Shown here: one piece after another, positions 45,280-56,029 of the stretch | Position numbering within the stretch: the stretch's first letter is position 1 | Layout of the letters: each line of letters begins with the position of its first letter | NCBI RefSeq assembly: GCF_963924675.1 | Contig: NC_089220.1 | Span: 111,306,697-111,370,696, forward strand | Direction: 5' to 3' | Length of the DNA: 64,000 bases | DNA from: Phocoena phocoena | Lineage: Eukaryota; Chordata; Mammalia; Artiodactyla; Phocoenidae | Position numbers and translations under genes: made by a program | Notes under the pieces: generated by a model | Seen by the model: only the letters and a program-made list of their open reading frames with translations | Database searches by the model: none | Told to the model about the DNA's origin: nothing

Positions 45280-46735
45280 ATGAAAGAAATTAAAGACGAT
45301 ACAATCAGATGGAGAGATATACCATGTTCTTGGATTGGAAGAATCAACACTGTAAAAATGATTATACTACCCAAAGCAATCTACAGATTCTGTGCAATCC
45401 CACTCAAAGTACCAGTGTCATTTTTCACAGAACTAGAACAAAAATTTTACAATTTGTGTAGAAACACAAGAGACCCCAAACAGCCAAAGCAATCTTGACA
45501 AAGAAAAACAGAGCTGGAAGAATCAGGCTCCCTGACTTCAGACTATACTACAAAGCTACAGTAATCAGGACTGTATGATACTGGCACAAAAACAGAAATA
45601 TAGATCAATGGAACAGGATAGAAAGCCCAGAGATAAACCCACGTACATATGGTCACCTTATCTTTGATAAAGGAGGCAAGGATATACAATGGAGAAAAGA
45701 CAGTCTCTTCAATAAGTGGTGCTGGGAAAACGGGACACTACATGTAAAAGAATGAAATTAGAACACTCCCTAACACCATATACAAAAATAAGCTCAAAAT
45801 GGATTAAAGAGCTAAATGTAAGGCCAGACACTATGCAACCCTTAGAGGAAAACATAGGCAGAACATTCTATGACATAAATCACAGCAAGATCCTTTTTGA
45901 CCCACCTCCTAGAGAAATGGAAATAAAAACAAAAGTAAACACATGGGACCTAATGAAACTTAAAAGCTTTTGCATAGGAAAGGAAACCATAAACAAGACC
46001 AAAAGACAACCCTCACAATGGGAGAAAATATTTGCAAATGAAGCAACTGACAAAGGATTAATCTCTAAAATATACAAGCAGCTCATGCAGCTCAGTATTG
46101 AAAAAACAAACAATCCTACCCAAAAATGGGTGGAAGACCTAAACAGACATTTCTCTAAAGGAGATATACAGATTGCCAACAAACACATGAAAGAATGCTC
46201 AACATCACTAATCATTAGAGAAGTGCAAATCAAAACCACAATGAGGTATCACCTCACACCAGTCAGAATGGCCATCATCCAAAAATCTACAAACAATAAA
46301 TGCTGGAGAGGGTGTGGAGTAAAGGGAATCCTCTTGCACTGTTGGTGGGAATGTAAATTGATACAGCCACTATGGAGAACAGTATGGAGGTTCCTTTAAA
46401 AACTAAAAATAGAACTACCATATGACCCAGCAATTGCACTACTGGGCATATACCCTGAGAAAACCGTAATTCAAAAAGAGACATGTACCACAGTGTTCAC
46501 TGCAGCACTATTTACGATAGGCAGGACATGGAAGCAATCTATGTGTCCATCGACAGATGAATGGATAAAGAAGGTGTGGCACACATACATACAATGGAAT
46601 ATTACTCAGCCATAAAAAGAAATGAAATTGAGTTACATGTAGTGAGGTGGATGGACCTAGAATCTGTCATACAGAGTGAAGTCAGAAAGAGAAAAATAAA
46701 TACCGTATGCTAACACATATATATGGAATCTAAAA
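45280..46735 (+). pseudogene. L1 ORF2 C-terminal portion, broken
   Basis: ORF2 text resumes right after the SINE unit. A 227-codon open piece at 45716-46399 carries the C-terminal zinc-knuckle-like motif intact ([18 protein letters not shown], about residues 202-219) and ends at a TAA right after 'WRTVWRFL'. Stops also occur upstream, around 45498 and 45712. Not functional. Confidence 0.9.
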
Positions 46736-47104
46736 AAGAAAAGAAAAGAAAATGGTCAGAAGAACCTAGGGGCAGGACAGGAATAAAGACTCAGATGTAG
46801 AGAATGGACTTGAGGACATGGGGAGGAGGAAGGGTAAACTGGGACAAAGTCAGAGATTAGCACTGGCACATATACACTACGAAATGTAAAATAGATAGCT
46901 AGTGGGAAGCAGCTGCATAGCACAGGAAGATCAGCTCAGTGCTTTGTGACCACCTAGAGGGATGGAATAGGCAGGGTGGGAGGGAGACGCAAGAGGGAGG
47001 GGATATGGTGATATATGTATACATATAGCTGCTTCACTTTGTATACAGCAGAAACTAACATAACATTGTAAAGCAATTATACTCCAATAAAGATGTTTAA
47101 AAAA
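46736..47104 (+). other. L1 3' UTR with polyadenylation signal
   Basis: Contains 'GAATGGACTTGAGGACATGG', 'GGGAAGCAGCTGCATAGCAC', 'GCAATTATACTCC' and AATAAA at 47086-47091, followed by a short A run. The fragment at 57165-57605 is the same 3' UTR type. Confidence 0.85.
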
Positions 47105-47873
47105 ATATGGTAGAGAGGGTGTAAAAAAGTGGAACCTTCCTACACTGTTGGTGGGAATGTAAATTGGTACGGCCACTATGGAGACCAGTATGGAGGTTCC
47201 TTAAAAAACTAAAAATAGAGTTACCATATGATCCTGCAATCCCACTCCTGGGAATATATCCAGAGAAAACTCTAATTGAAAAAGATACATGCACGCCAGT
47301 GTTCATAGCAGCAGTATTTATAATAGCCAAGTCGTTGAAGCAACCTAAATGTCCCTCGACTGATGAATGGATAAGGAAGATGTTGTGTGTGTGTACACAC
47401 ACACACACAATGGACTGTTACTAAGTTCTAAAAAGAATGAAATAATGCCATTTGCAGAAACATGGATGGACTTAGAGATTATCATATTAAGTGAAGTAAG
47501 TCAGTGAAAGACAAATATCATATGATATCACTTACATGGGAAATCTTAAAAAAAAAGGATACAAGTGAACTTATTTACAAAACAGAAATAGACTCACAGA
47601 CATAAAAAACAAAAGAGGATAGTGGAGTCGGGGGGAGAGGGGAGCAGGGAGAGATAAACTAGGAGTTTGTGATTAACACATACACATTACTCTTTATAAA
47701 ACAGGTAAACAACAAGGACCTATTATATAGCACAGGGAACTATACTCAATATCTTGTAATAACCTATAATGGAAAAGAATCTGTAAAAGAATATATATAT
47801 GTATAAATGAATCACTTTGCTGTACCCTTGAAACTAACACAACATTGTAGACTAACTATATTTCAATATAAAA
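47105..47873 (+). mobile_element. 3' end of the twin-primed L1 (continuation)
   Basis: Resumes ORF2 exactly where the text stopped at 39699 ('GGAGAGGGTGTGGAGAA'-like block), runs through the last ORF2 codons and a 3' UTR of a different type from the full-length L1 ('TTATATAGCACAGGGAACTATACTC', 'TTGTAGACTAACTATATTTC'). It contains a small GT/CA microsatellite at 47386-47410. Confidence 0.9.
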
Positions 47874-47977
47874 AAGAACATTGCATGATCCAAGGTTAAT
47901 ATATAAATATCAGCTGTATTTGTATATGCTACCAAAAACAACAGAAAAAAATGTACTTTAAAAAATAACACTTAACA

Positions 47978-48181
47978 GGGGCTTCCCTGGTGGCGCAGTG
48001 GTTGAGAGTCCGCCTGCCGATGCAGGGGACACGGGTTTGCGTCCCGGTCCGGGAAGGTCCCACATGCCACGGAGCGGCTGGGCCCATGAGCCATGGCCGC
48101 TGAGCCTGCGCGTCCGGAGCCTGTGCTCCGCAACGGGAGAGGCCACAACAGTGAGAGGCCCGCGTACTGCAAAAAAAAAAA
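47978..48181 (+). mobile_element. CHR-type SINE
   Basis: Near-complete young copy with poly(A) of 13. Perfect 11-bp TSD AACACTTAACA at 47967-47977 and 48182-48192. Confidence 0.96.
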
Positions 48182-48301
48182 AACACTTAACAATATCATT
48201 CAAAAACAAATTATTTGGGAATAAATTTGATGAAAGATCTGTAAGACGTTTATCCCACAATTATAAATCATTGTGAGAAAATTTAACAAGGTCCTAAATG
48301 A

Positions 48302-48302
<1 letters not shown>

Positions 48303-48355
<53 letters not shown>
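48303..48355. repeat. (TA)n microsatellite, long and pure
   Basis: About 23 uninterrupted TA units after ATGTA. Likely to be unstable and cruciform-prone. Confidence 0.96.
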
Positions 48356-48360
<5 letters not shown>

Positions 48361-49396
48361 TCCTGGAATAGAAAATTTGATACTATTAAGGTGGTAATTT
48401 TCCCCAATTTGAACTACAGATTCAACATTATCCTAATTCCAAGCAGCATTTTTTTTGTAGCTAATCAAGAAACTGATTCTAAAGTTTAATGGAAATCCAA
48501 AGGATGTAGCATAAACTATCTTGAAAAAGAACGAAAGTGGAGCACTTACACCACCTGAATATAAAGCTACAGTAATCAAGTACAATGGGGGTATTAGTAC
48601 ACTGGTACACTGCAGATTAATGAAACAGAACAGAGAGTCCAGAAATAAGTTCACACATATATGAGAATTGATTTTTGACAAAATAGCTGAGATCATTCAT
48701 CAGGAAATGAAGATCTTTTGCAACAATAAATGTTGGCACAACTGGATAGCTCTATGGAAAAAACGTCATCTTGGCCTTTGTCTGACAGCATACACAAAAA
48801 TTAATTTGAGATGCATCAAAGGTCTAAACATAAAATCTAAACCTTTAAAGCCTTTAAAAGAAAATACAGGGGAATATCTTCATGAACTGGAGGTGGGCAA
48901 ATATTTCAGATGACACACAAAAACCACTAGCCATGAAATTTAAAACTCATAAATTGGATTTCATAAAAAGTATGTTTCTGATCATCAATACCATTAAGAA
49001 AATAAAAAGACATGCCAAAGAGTGGATGAATACATTCTCAATACACACATTTAAAAAGGACTGGATCCAGACTTTATGAGCAACTCTTACAAATCAATAA
49101 GACAAAGAAAAAACACTTTGTAAATGGGCAAAAACCTCACACAGACACTTGACAAAAGGTGTACAAATGCCCAATAAGCACTTAAAAGAAGTTCTACATC
49201 ATTAGTCATCAGAGATATGCAAATTAAAAACATAATGACTACCATGTCATACCCTTTAGAGTAACTAAGATTTAAAGGAATGACAATACTTCCACACCAC
49301 TTCCTCTTTCCTTTTGTTCTTCCCTTTCAAAATGATTCAGTCCTCAGGCCATTATGTGGAACAAAGCAAGGTAGGTGCCACACAGTGCGGACTGGA

Positions 49397-49447
49397 GGAG
49401 AGGGAACAGCCACAACAGTGAGAGGCCCGCGTACCGCAAAAAAAACC
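49397..49447 (+). mobile_element. 3' fragment of a CHR SINE
   Basis: Only the last part of the SINE is present: GAGGGAACAGCCACAACAGTGAGAGGCCCGCGTACCGC and an A tail. The preceding 100 bp (49290-49396) is neither clear L1 nor clear SINE. Confidence 0.85.
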
Positions 49448-49530
49448 AAAAACCAAAAACAACAACTCATCAAACTATACACTTAAAATCTATGCATGTT
49501 ATTTGTATGCTTCAACTTAAAAGGCCAATT

Positions 49531-50069
49531 TTTAAAAATTCACTAAATCATTATCAATGATTATCTCTAGAGGGTGATTCTTTCACTTTCCACACTATGT
49601 ATTTCCGAAGTATTTGGACTTTTTTCCAACAAGCATGTCCTACTTATTTAAAAGAGCCACATTTAGAATCTAAAAAATATAATTACATAATAGTAGGGAG
49701 CACCAAAGGGTGCTCAAGAAACTAGTTGTTTGGGGAGAAAATTAAGTTACATCTTCTCCTTTTAAAATATACCCCCCCCCCCAAAAAAAGTTCAGGTAAG
49801 TCAAAGAGTTAATGTATAACACCCAGACACAATTTTAAATCAAGCCATAACTAATAGAAAACAGAAGTTAATACTCATCTGATTTCTGAATGGCAGATAA
49901 ACTATTTAATATTAAAAGCAATGTTAGGAACTCTAAAGGAATAGATTTCTGCTACATAAACATACTGCTATATAATAAATTATAAACAAAATTAAATGCA
50001 ACAGGAAGTTGGGAGATTTATAAAAACATAACATTTGACAGATTTATAGGCAAAGTATGTGAATTCGAG
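49531..50069. other. unassigned AT-rich DNA
   Basis: 49550-49640 resembles the degenerate 3' ends of very old L1/HAL1 copies; the rest is unassigned. Confidence 0.35.
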
Positions 50070-50242
50070 AGAGGAAGGAAGACTAGAGGAAAGGAAGGAG
50101 GAAGGGAGAGAGAAAAAAAAGTAGGAAGGAAAGAGAAAAAAGAAAAGGAAAGGAGAGCAAAGGGGAAGGGAGGGGAGGGGAGAGGAGGGGAGGGACTTTA
50201 GGACAGAAGGAAAGGAAGGGGGGGGCGGGGAGAAGAGAAATG
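50070..50242. repeat. polypurine (GGAA/GGGGA) tract
   Basis: About 170 bp with almost only A and G on the plus strand, including GGGAGGGGAGGGGAGAGGAG at 50168-50187. It satisfies the G-quadruplex rule and could form intramolecular triplex (H-DNA). Confidence 0.93.
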
Positions 50243-50439
50243 GCTAATCAACAAGTGAATAAAAAATAAACCTGAAATTTTACCTTTCAAATTAGCACAC
50301 ATTATTTTTACATTATAGTATTTGATGGCAGTCATAGAGCGGCAAGACGAATATTTGGTCACATGTAAGAGTGTAAATTACTACATTTCTGGAAACAAAT
50401 CTAGCAATGTGTATCAATAATCTTTAATATGTTTCTATT

Positions 50440-50600
50440 CTTTGAATCAGAAATGTCTCTTTTTGGAATCTGTCTAAAGGAAGCAATCAAAAAAGTCGCT
50501 CTTTTCAGGATTATTCATAATAGCCAAAATAATAAAAACAACCTAAATGCCAACATTATGGAACTAATTCGTTAAGTCACAGGATATCTGATGATTATTC
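50440..50600 (+). repeat. very old L1/HAL1-like 3' ORF2 fragment
   Basis: 'GGATTATTCATAATAGCCAAAATAATAAAAACAACCTAAATGCC' is the decayed L1 'ACAATAGCCAAGA...ACCTAAATGTCC' block. Surrounding similarity is weak. Confidence 0.55.
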
Positions 50601-51534
50601 TACCATTAAATGGTGTTTACAGTGAGTTTTTAATGGCGCCTTTTTAAAATGCTCATGATAAACTAAAAAGTAGCAAGCCTGGACTCAAGTTTGGCTCCAA
50701 AACAGAAATTCCCCGTTGGTGAAAAAAAAACCCACTGTCTCTAGACACACTGCATTTCCCTGCCTTCGTTATATTTAAATATTTTAAATTTTAAATGGTA
50801 CCTCTGTCCCAATATGCATGTGTATTACTTAGGATTTGTTCAGGAAAACACAAGCCACTCTATGTCTTCCGGGTATAAAGGGCATAATATAGCAACAGGG
50901 GCTTACAGGACTGTTGGAAGAGCCGAGGGAGCGGAACTCAGGGCAGCTACTGCGAAGGTTAGAAGTGGACGTGGAAGGTGTCAGCCTGAAGTTTGGCTCC
51001 TGAGAGCTTGCTGGGAAGCCTTCTCACTCATATCTGTGCAGCATCTGGCTGTTGCCACCTCTGCAGAATAATAGATTCCCTCTCCTTTTTGCATTCCAAA
51101 TTTCCCCCAAATTCCTTTCATGCAAACTCCTGCCTGGAAGCAGGGGTGGGAGGTGGAGAAAGGGGGTGTCTTCTGGGAAATGTAGTTCCCTGCTGCTCTG
51201 CATTGCGGAGGACGGATGGGAGTGATGCTGAATGCTAAAACAGTCTCGCCAGCGCCACGTGCCAGGTCTATCTGAGAATCACCCGCGTGTTTTCCTGTCG
51301 GTCAGTGAAGTAGTCAGAAGGCGACAGGTGTTAGAGTTGAATAGAAAAATAATCTAGTTTATAGATACCAGAGGTAGTATTATATTTTTTATTATTGAAA
51401 TAATGTGTGGCATTCCCAGCTTATTTTATTACAAATTTGCAAAACAAAACAAACTATATAATTTAAACCACATTATACAACCTTTTTAGAAAGTTTAGAA
51501 AATGACAAGATTCAAAAACTGTTCACCTGAAACC
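50601..51534. other. unassigned DNA, possible ancient repeat
   Basis: 50815-51240 is a GC-richer island-like stretch ('TATTACTTAGGATTTGTTCAGG' at its start, 'TTCTGGGAAATGTAGTTCCCTGC' near its end) that has the look of an old transposon, but I cannot name the family. Open frames 50814-51071 and 50993-51238 have no recognisable domain. Confidence 0.35.
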
Positions 51535-51867
51535 TTCACATTGGTAGGAATGTAAAATGGTGCAGCCACTGTGGGAAACAGTCTGGCAGTTCCTCAAAAA
51601 ATTAAACAATAGAGTTACCAGTTCCACTTCCAGGAATATTCTGAAGAAAAATATAAATATATGTTCACACAAAACCTTGTACACTGATGTTCATAGCAGC
51701 GTTATTCTTTTTTTAAATTTTTTATTGAGGTATAGTTGATGTACAATATTATTAATACATAAGTTTCAGGTGTACAACGTGATTCACAATTTTTAAAGGT
51801 TATACTCCATTTATAGTTATTACAAAATATTGGCTATATTCCCTGTGTTGTACAATATATCCTTGTA

Positions 51868-52003
51868 CCTTATTTATTGATTGGTTTATTGATTTGGCCG
51901 TGCTGCATGGCTTATGGGATCCTAGTTCCCCCACCAGGGATCAACCTGGGCCCTCAGCAGTGAAAGCATGGAGTCCTAACCACTGGACTGCCAAGGAATT
52001 CCC
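51868..52003 (-). mobile_element. CHR-related SINE, short older form (antisense)
   Basis: On the minus strand it starts GGGAATTCCTTGGCAGTCCAG, includes 'GTTAGGACTCCATGCTTTCACTGC', a B-box-like GGTTGATCCC, and ends 'GCCATGCAGCACGGCC' plus an A-rich AATAAACCAATCAATAAA tail. The 3' half of the young CHR body is missing, as in the copy at 61529-61644. Confidence 0.88.
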
Positions 52004-53599
52004 TAGCTTTTTAATTTTATACATAGTAGTTTGTACCTCTTAATCCCCTACCCCCATCTTGCCCCTCCCTGATTCCCTCTCTCCACTGGTAACCACTAGT
52101 TTATTCTCTATATCTGTGAATCTGTTTCTTTTTTGTTATATTCACTTCTTTGCTTTATTTTTTAGATTCCACATATGAGTGATTTCATATGGTATTTGTC
52201 TTTCTGTATCTGACTTATTTCACTTAGCATAATACCCTCCAAGTCCATCCATGTTGTTGGCAAATGGCAAAATTTAATTCTTTTTTATGGCTTAGTAATA
52301 TTCCATTATATATATACCACATCTTCTTTATCCATTCATCTGCTGATGGACGTTTATGTTGTTTCCATATCTTGGCAATTGTAAATAATGCTATGAACAT
52401 TGGGGTGCATGTTTCTTTTTGAATTATTGTTTGTGTTTTTTGTGGTTATCTACCCAGGAGTGGAATTGCTGGGTCATATGGTAGGGTAGTTCTATTTTTA
52501 GTTTTTTGAGAAACCTCCATACTGTTTCCCCACAGTGGCTGCATCAATTTACATCAACAGTGTATGAGGGTTCATTTTTCTCCATGTCCTCCCAACATTT
52601 GTTATTTGTGTTCTTTTTGATGATAGCCATTCTGACATGTGTGAGGTGATATCTCATTGTGGTTTTCATTTGTATTTCCCTGATTATTAGGGATGTTGAG
52701 CACCTTTTCATGTACTTCTTGGCTATCTATATGTCCTATTTGGAAAAATGTCTATTCAGATCTTCTGCCCATTTTTTAGCTGGGTTTTTTGTTTTTTGCA
52801 TGGTGAGTTGTATGAGCTATTTATATATTTTGGATATTAACCCCGTATTGGTCCTATTATCTGCAAATATTTTCTCCTATTCAGTAGGGTGTCTTTTAAT
52901 TTTGTTGATGGTTTCCTTTGCTGTACAAAAGCTTTTACCTTTAATTAGGTCCCATTAAAAAAATTTTTGCTTTTATTTCCCTTACTTCAGAAGACAGATC
53001 AAAAAAATATATATTGCTACAATTTATGTCAAAGAGTATTCCACCTATGTTTTCCTTTAGGAGTTTTATGGTTTCCAGTCTTATATTTTGAATTTATTTT
53101 TGTATATGGTGTTAGAGCATGTTTTAATTTCATTCTTTTCCATGTAGCTGTACAGTTTTCCAGGCACCACTTATTGAAGAGACTGTCTTTTTTCCATTGT
53201 CTATTCTTGCCTCCTTTGTTGTAGATTAATTGATGATAAGTGCATGGGTTCATTTCTGGGCTGTCTATTCTGTTCCATTGATTTATGTGTCTGTTTTTGT
53301 GCTAGTACCATACTGTTTTGATTACTGTAACTTTGTAGTATTGTCTAAAGTCAAGGAGCGTGATACCTCCAGCTCTGTTTTTCTAAAAATTGTTTTGGCT
53401 ACTCAGGGTCTTTTTTGTTTTTGTACAAATTTTAAAATTATTTGTTCTAGCTCTGTGAAAAATACCCTTAGTATTTTGATAGGGATTACATTGAATTTGT
53501 AGATTGCCTTGGGTAACATGGTCATTTTAATGTTATATCTTCCAATCTATGAACATGGTATATCTTTCCATGTGTTTGTGTCATCTTCAATCTCTTTCA

Positions 53600-54223
53600 T
53601 CAGTGACTTATAGTTTTCCAAGTACAGGTCTTTGCTTCCTTAGGCAGGTTTGTTCCTAGATATTTTATTCTTTTTGATGTGATTGTAAATGGGATTGTTT
53701 CCTTAATTTCTCTTTCTGATAGTTTGTTGTTGTTAGTGTATAGGAATGCAAGAGATTTCTGTGCATTAATTTTGTGTCCAGCAACTTTACCAAATTCATT
53801 GATTAGCTCTAGTAGTTTTCTGGTGGCATCTTTAGGATTCTCTATGTATAGTATCATGTCATCTGCAAACAGTGACAATTTTACTTCTTCTTTTCCAATT
53901 TGGATTCCTTTTATTTCTTTTTCTTCTCTGATTGCCATGGCTAGGACTTCCAAAACTATGTTGAATAATAGTGGTGAAAGTGGACATCCTTGTCTTGTTC
54001 CTGACCTTAGAGGAAATGCTTTCGGCTTTTCACCATTTAGAATGATGTTTGCTGTGGGTTTGTCGTATATGACCTTTATTATGTTGAGGTAGGTTCCCTC
54101 TGTGCCCAGTTGCTGGAGAGTTTTTATCACAGATGGATGTTGAATTTTATTAAAAGGTTTTTCCTCATCTATTGAAATGATCATATGTTTTTTATTATTC
54201 AGTTTGTTAATGTGGTGTATCAC
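53600..54223 (-). pseudogene. L1 ORF2 reverse-transcriptase core
   Basis: A 207-codon open frame covering RT motifs A to D and thumb: '[14 protein letters not shown]' (motif A), '[18 protein letters not shown]' (motif B), '[12 protein letters not shown]' (motif C), '[13 protein letters not shown]'. The best-preserved RT core in the window. Beyond its ends (for example 54254-54436, minus) the ORF2 continues in other frames, so it is not functional. Confidence 0.92.
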
Positions 54224-55115
54224 ATTGATTGATTTGCAGATATTGAAAACTCCTTACATCCCTGGGATAAATCCCACTTGATCATGGTGTATGATCCTTT
54301 TAATGTATAATTGGATTCTGTTTGCTGGTATTTTGTTGAGGATTTTTGCATCTATGTTCATCAGTGATATTGGCCTGTAATTTTCTCTTTTTTTGTGATA
54401 TCTTTGTCTGGGTTTGTCTGGTGATGGTGGATTCATAGAATGAGCTCAGAAGCATTCCTTCCTCTGCAACTTTTTGGAATAGTTTCAGAAGTATAGGTAT
54501 TAATTCTTTTCTAAATGTTTGGTAGAATTCACCTGTAAAGCCATCTGATCCTGGAGTTTTGTTTGTTGGGAATTTTTGTTTGTTTTATTTTGTTTGTTTT
54601 TTTACTGATTCAATTTCAATACTGGTAATTGGACTGTTCACATTCTCCATTTCTTCCTGGTTCAGTCTTAGGAGACTGTACATTTCTAGGAATTTATCCA
54701 TTTCTTCTAGGTTGTCCATTTTAAGCATTAACAGCCAAAACATAGAAACAATTCAAATATCCACCAACTAATGAATGAAAAAGCAAATGTGGTATATCCA
54801 CACAATGGAATATTATCTGGCCATGAAAAGAAATGAATTACTGATACATACTACAACATGGATGAATCTTGAAAATAGTATGCTAAGTGAAAGACACAAA
54901 GGCCACATACTTTATGATTTCATTTATATGAAATGTCCAGAATAGGCAAGTATATAGAAATAGAAAGTCAATTAGGGTCTAGGGAAAATGGGGACTGGGG
55001 AGTGATTGTTAATAGTAATTGCTACTACCAGGTTTCTTGGGGGGGGTGATTAAAATGTTCTAAAATTAGATAGTGGTGATGGTTGTGAACACACTAAAAA
55101 TCATCAACTTGTACA

Positions 55116-56029
55116 CTTTAAAAATTGTGGTAAAATATACATAACATAAAATTTATCATTTTAACAATTTTAAAATGTACAGTTCAGTGAAATTCAGTAC
55201 ATTTACATTGTTGTGCAACCATCACCACTATATATCTCCAGAACTCTTTTCATATTACAAACTAAAACTCCATAGCCTATTAAACAATAACTCCTCACGC
55301 CCTCCTCTCTCCAGCCCTTGGCAACCACCATTCTACTTTCTGTCTCTATGATTTTGACTTCTTTAGGTACCTCATGTAAGTGGATCGTACTGTATTTTTC
55401 TTTTTGCGAGCAGCTTATTTCACTGAGATAATGTCCTCAAGGTTCATCCAGGCTGGAGCATGTGTAAGAATTTCCTTTCTTTTAAAAGGAAGACAATATT
55501 CAGTATATATGTGAATATATACACTGGTTGTATATATTCAGGTTGCTTCAACCTTTTGCCTGTTGTGAATAAGGCTGTTATGCACATAGGTGTTCAAAAT
55601 ATCTTTTTAAAACCCTGCTTTCAGTACTTCTGGGTTTATCCCTAGGATTGGAATTGCTGGGTCATAGAGAAACTCTGTTTTTCATTTTTTTGAGGAACCA
55701 CCATACTGTTTTCCATAATTGCTGCACTATTTTATCTTCCCACCAGCAATGCACATGGGTTCCAGTTTCTCCATATTCTTGCCAACATTTGTTATTTTCT
55801 GTTTAAAGAAAATTTTTTTTAATGATAGTCACCTTAGTGGATGTGAAATGTATCTTACTGTGGGTTTTTTTTTTTATGCTTCACAAATTTGCATGTCATC
55901 CTTGTGCAGAGGTCATCCTAAACTCTGTTATCATCTCAATTTTAGTATATGTGCTGCTGAAGCAAGCACTTGTGGTTTTGATTTGCATTTTCAATTGGCT
56001 GCTTTTAAGGCATTAGCTCTCTTTTTTAT
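55116..56029 (-). mobile_element. old L1, antisense, split by a U6 pseudogene
   Basis: Minus-strand text shows ORF2 end and 3' UTR blocks: 'CAATTCCAATCCTAGGGATAAACCC', 'ATAACAGCCTTATTCACAACAGG', 'GTTGCACAACAATGTAAATG' and 'AAATTGTTAAAATGATAAATTTTATG'. Interrupted at 55865-55970 by the U6 retrocopy and ended by the SINE at 56030. Confidence 0.8.
55876..55970 (-). pseudogene. U6 snRNA pseudogene (retrocopy)
   Basis: On the minus strand the 95 bp run from GTGCTTGCTTCAGCAGCACA (5' end of U6: GTGCTCGCTTCGGCAGCACA) through 'TATACTAAAATTG', 'AAGGATGACATGCAAATTTGTGAAGC', so both ends of U6 are nearly complete. The middle is changed: the ACAGAGA box region reads AACAGAGTTTAGGATGACC, with several substitutions and an insertion. 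A poly(A) of about 11 follows (poly(T) 55865-55875 on the plus strand) and a short duplication TGTGG(G)TTTT flanks it. U6 is normally the spliceosome's catalytic RNA, but this copy has no U6 promoter and is a dead retrocopy. Confidence 0.93.

Larger units (their letters stand above)
39700..47104 (+). mobile_element. full-length L1, 7.4 kb including one SINE
   Basis: Starts with an L1 5' terminus (GGGGAGACCTTCAAGATG) and ends with AATAAAGATGTTTAAAAA. It contains a GC-rich 5' UTR (39700-41600), a decayed ORF1, ORF2 from 42559, a 3' UTR and a polyadenylation signal (47088). It has split the twin-primed L1, whose text resumes at 47105. A diverged TSD is visible: ATATGCTCGAG (39689-39699) and ATATGGTAGAG (47105-47115). 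It cannot move on its own, since ORF1 and ORF2 both have stops. Confidence 0.88.
32426..47889 (+). mobile_element. L1 with inverted 5' part (twin-primed), nested in an older L1
   Basis: One insertion unit defined by a diverged 16-bp TSD: AAGAACTTTATATGAT at 32426-32441 and AAGAACATTGCATGAT at 47874-47889 (13 of 16 match). Outside it, the older L1 reading continues smoothly. Inside, the order is: antisense L1 from the end of ORF1 back to the L1 5' terminus (32440-34481), about 360 bp of non-L1 DNA (34482-34842), then sense L1 from the same point at the end of ORF1 through ORF2 to the 3' end (34843-39699, continued 47105-47873). Later insertions interrupt it at six places. Confidence 0.75.
47883..49530 (+). 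mobile_element. 3' part of the old host L1
   Basis: Continues the ORF2 text left at 32426: 'GATCCAAGGTTAATATATAAATATCAGCTGTATTTGTATATGC', then blocks through 'AAACATAAAATCTAAACC' (48827), to 'AACAACTCATCAAACTATACACTTAAAATC' near 49459, which is an L1M-type 3' end. It holds a SINE (47978), a 50-bp TA tract (48305) and a SINE fragment (49397). Heavily mutated. Confidence 0.75.
51712..54727 (-). mobile_element. 5'-truncated L1, antisense, 3.0 kb
   Basis: Poly(T) at 51710-51723 is the tail. Reading the minus strand gives ORF2 from 'AATGGACAACCTAGAAGAAATGG' (54725) through the reverse transcriptase and C-terminal region to a 3' UTR with 'GTACACCTGAAACTTATG'. It lies inside the older L1 at 51535-55115 and contains a CHR-related SINE at 51868-52003. 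Confidence 0.9.
51535..55115 (+). mobile_element. old L1 3' end, split by an antisense L1
   Basis: Left half 51535-51711 ends 'GATGTTCATAGCAGCGTTATTC'; the right half resumes at 54728 with 'ATTAACAGCCAAAACATAGAAAC' and runs to the 3' UTR near 55115 ('ACACTAAAAATCATCAACTTGTACAC'). The two halves join to give a normal L1 ORF2 end. The split carries a diverged short duplication (AGCGTTA/AGCATTA). Confidence 0.85.

Noticed and set aside
55876..55970. A functional U6 gene
   Set aside because: Substitutions in the conserved central box, a poly(A) tail and no upstream U6 promoter elements (no TATA at the right spacing) mark a retrocopy.
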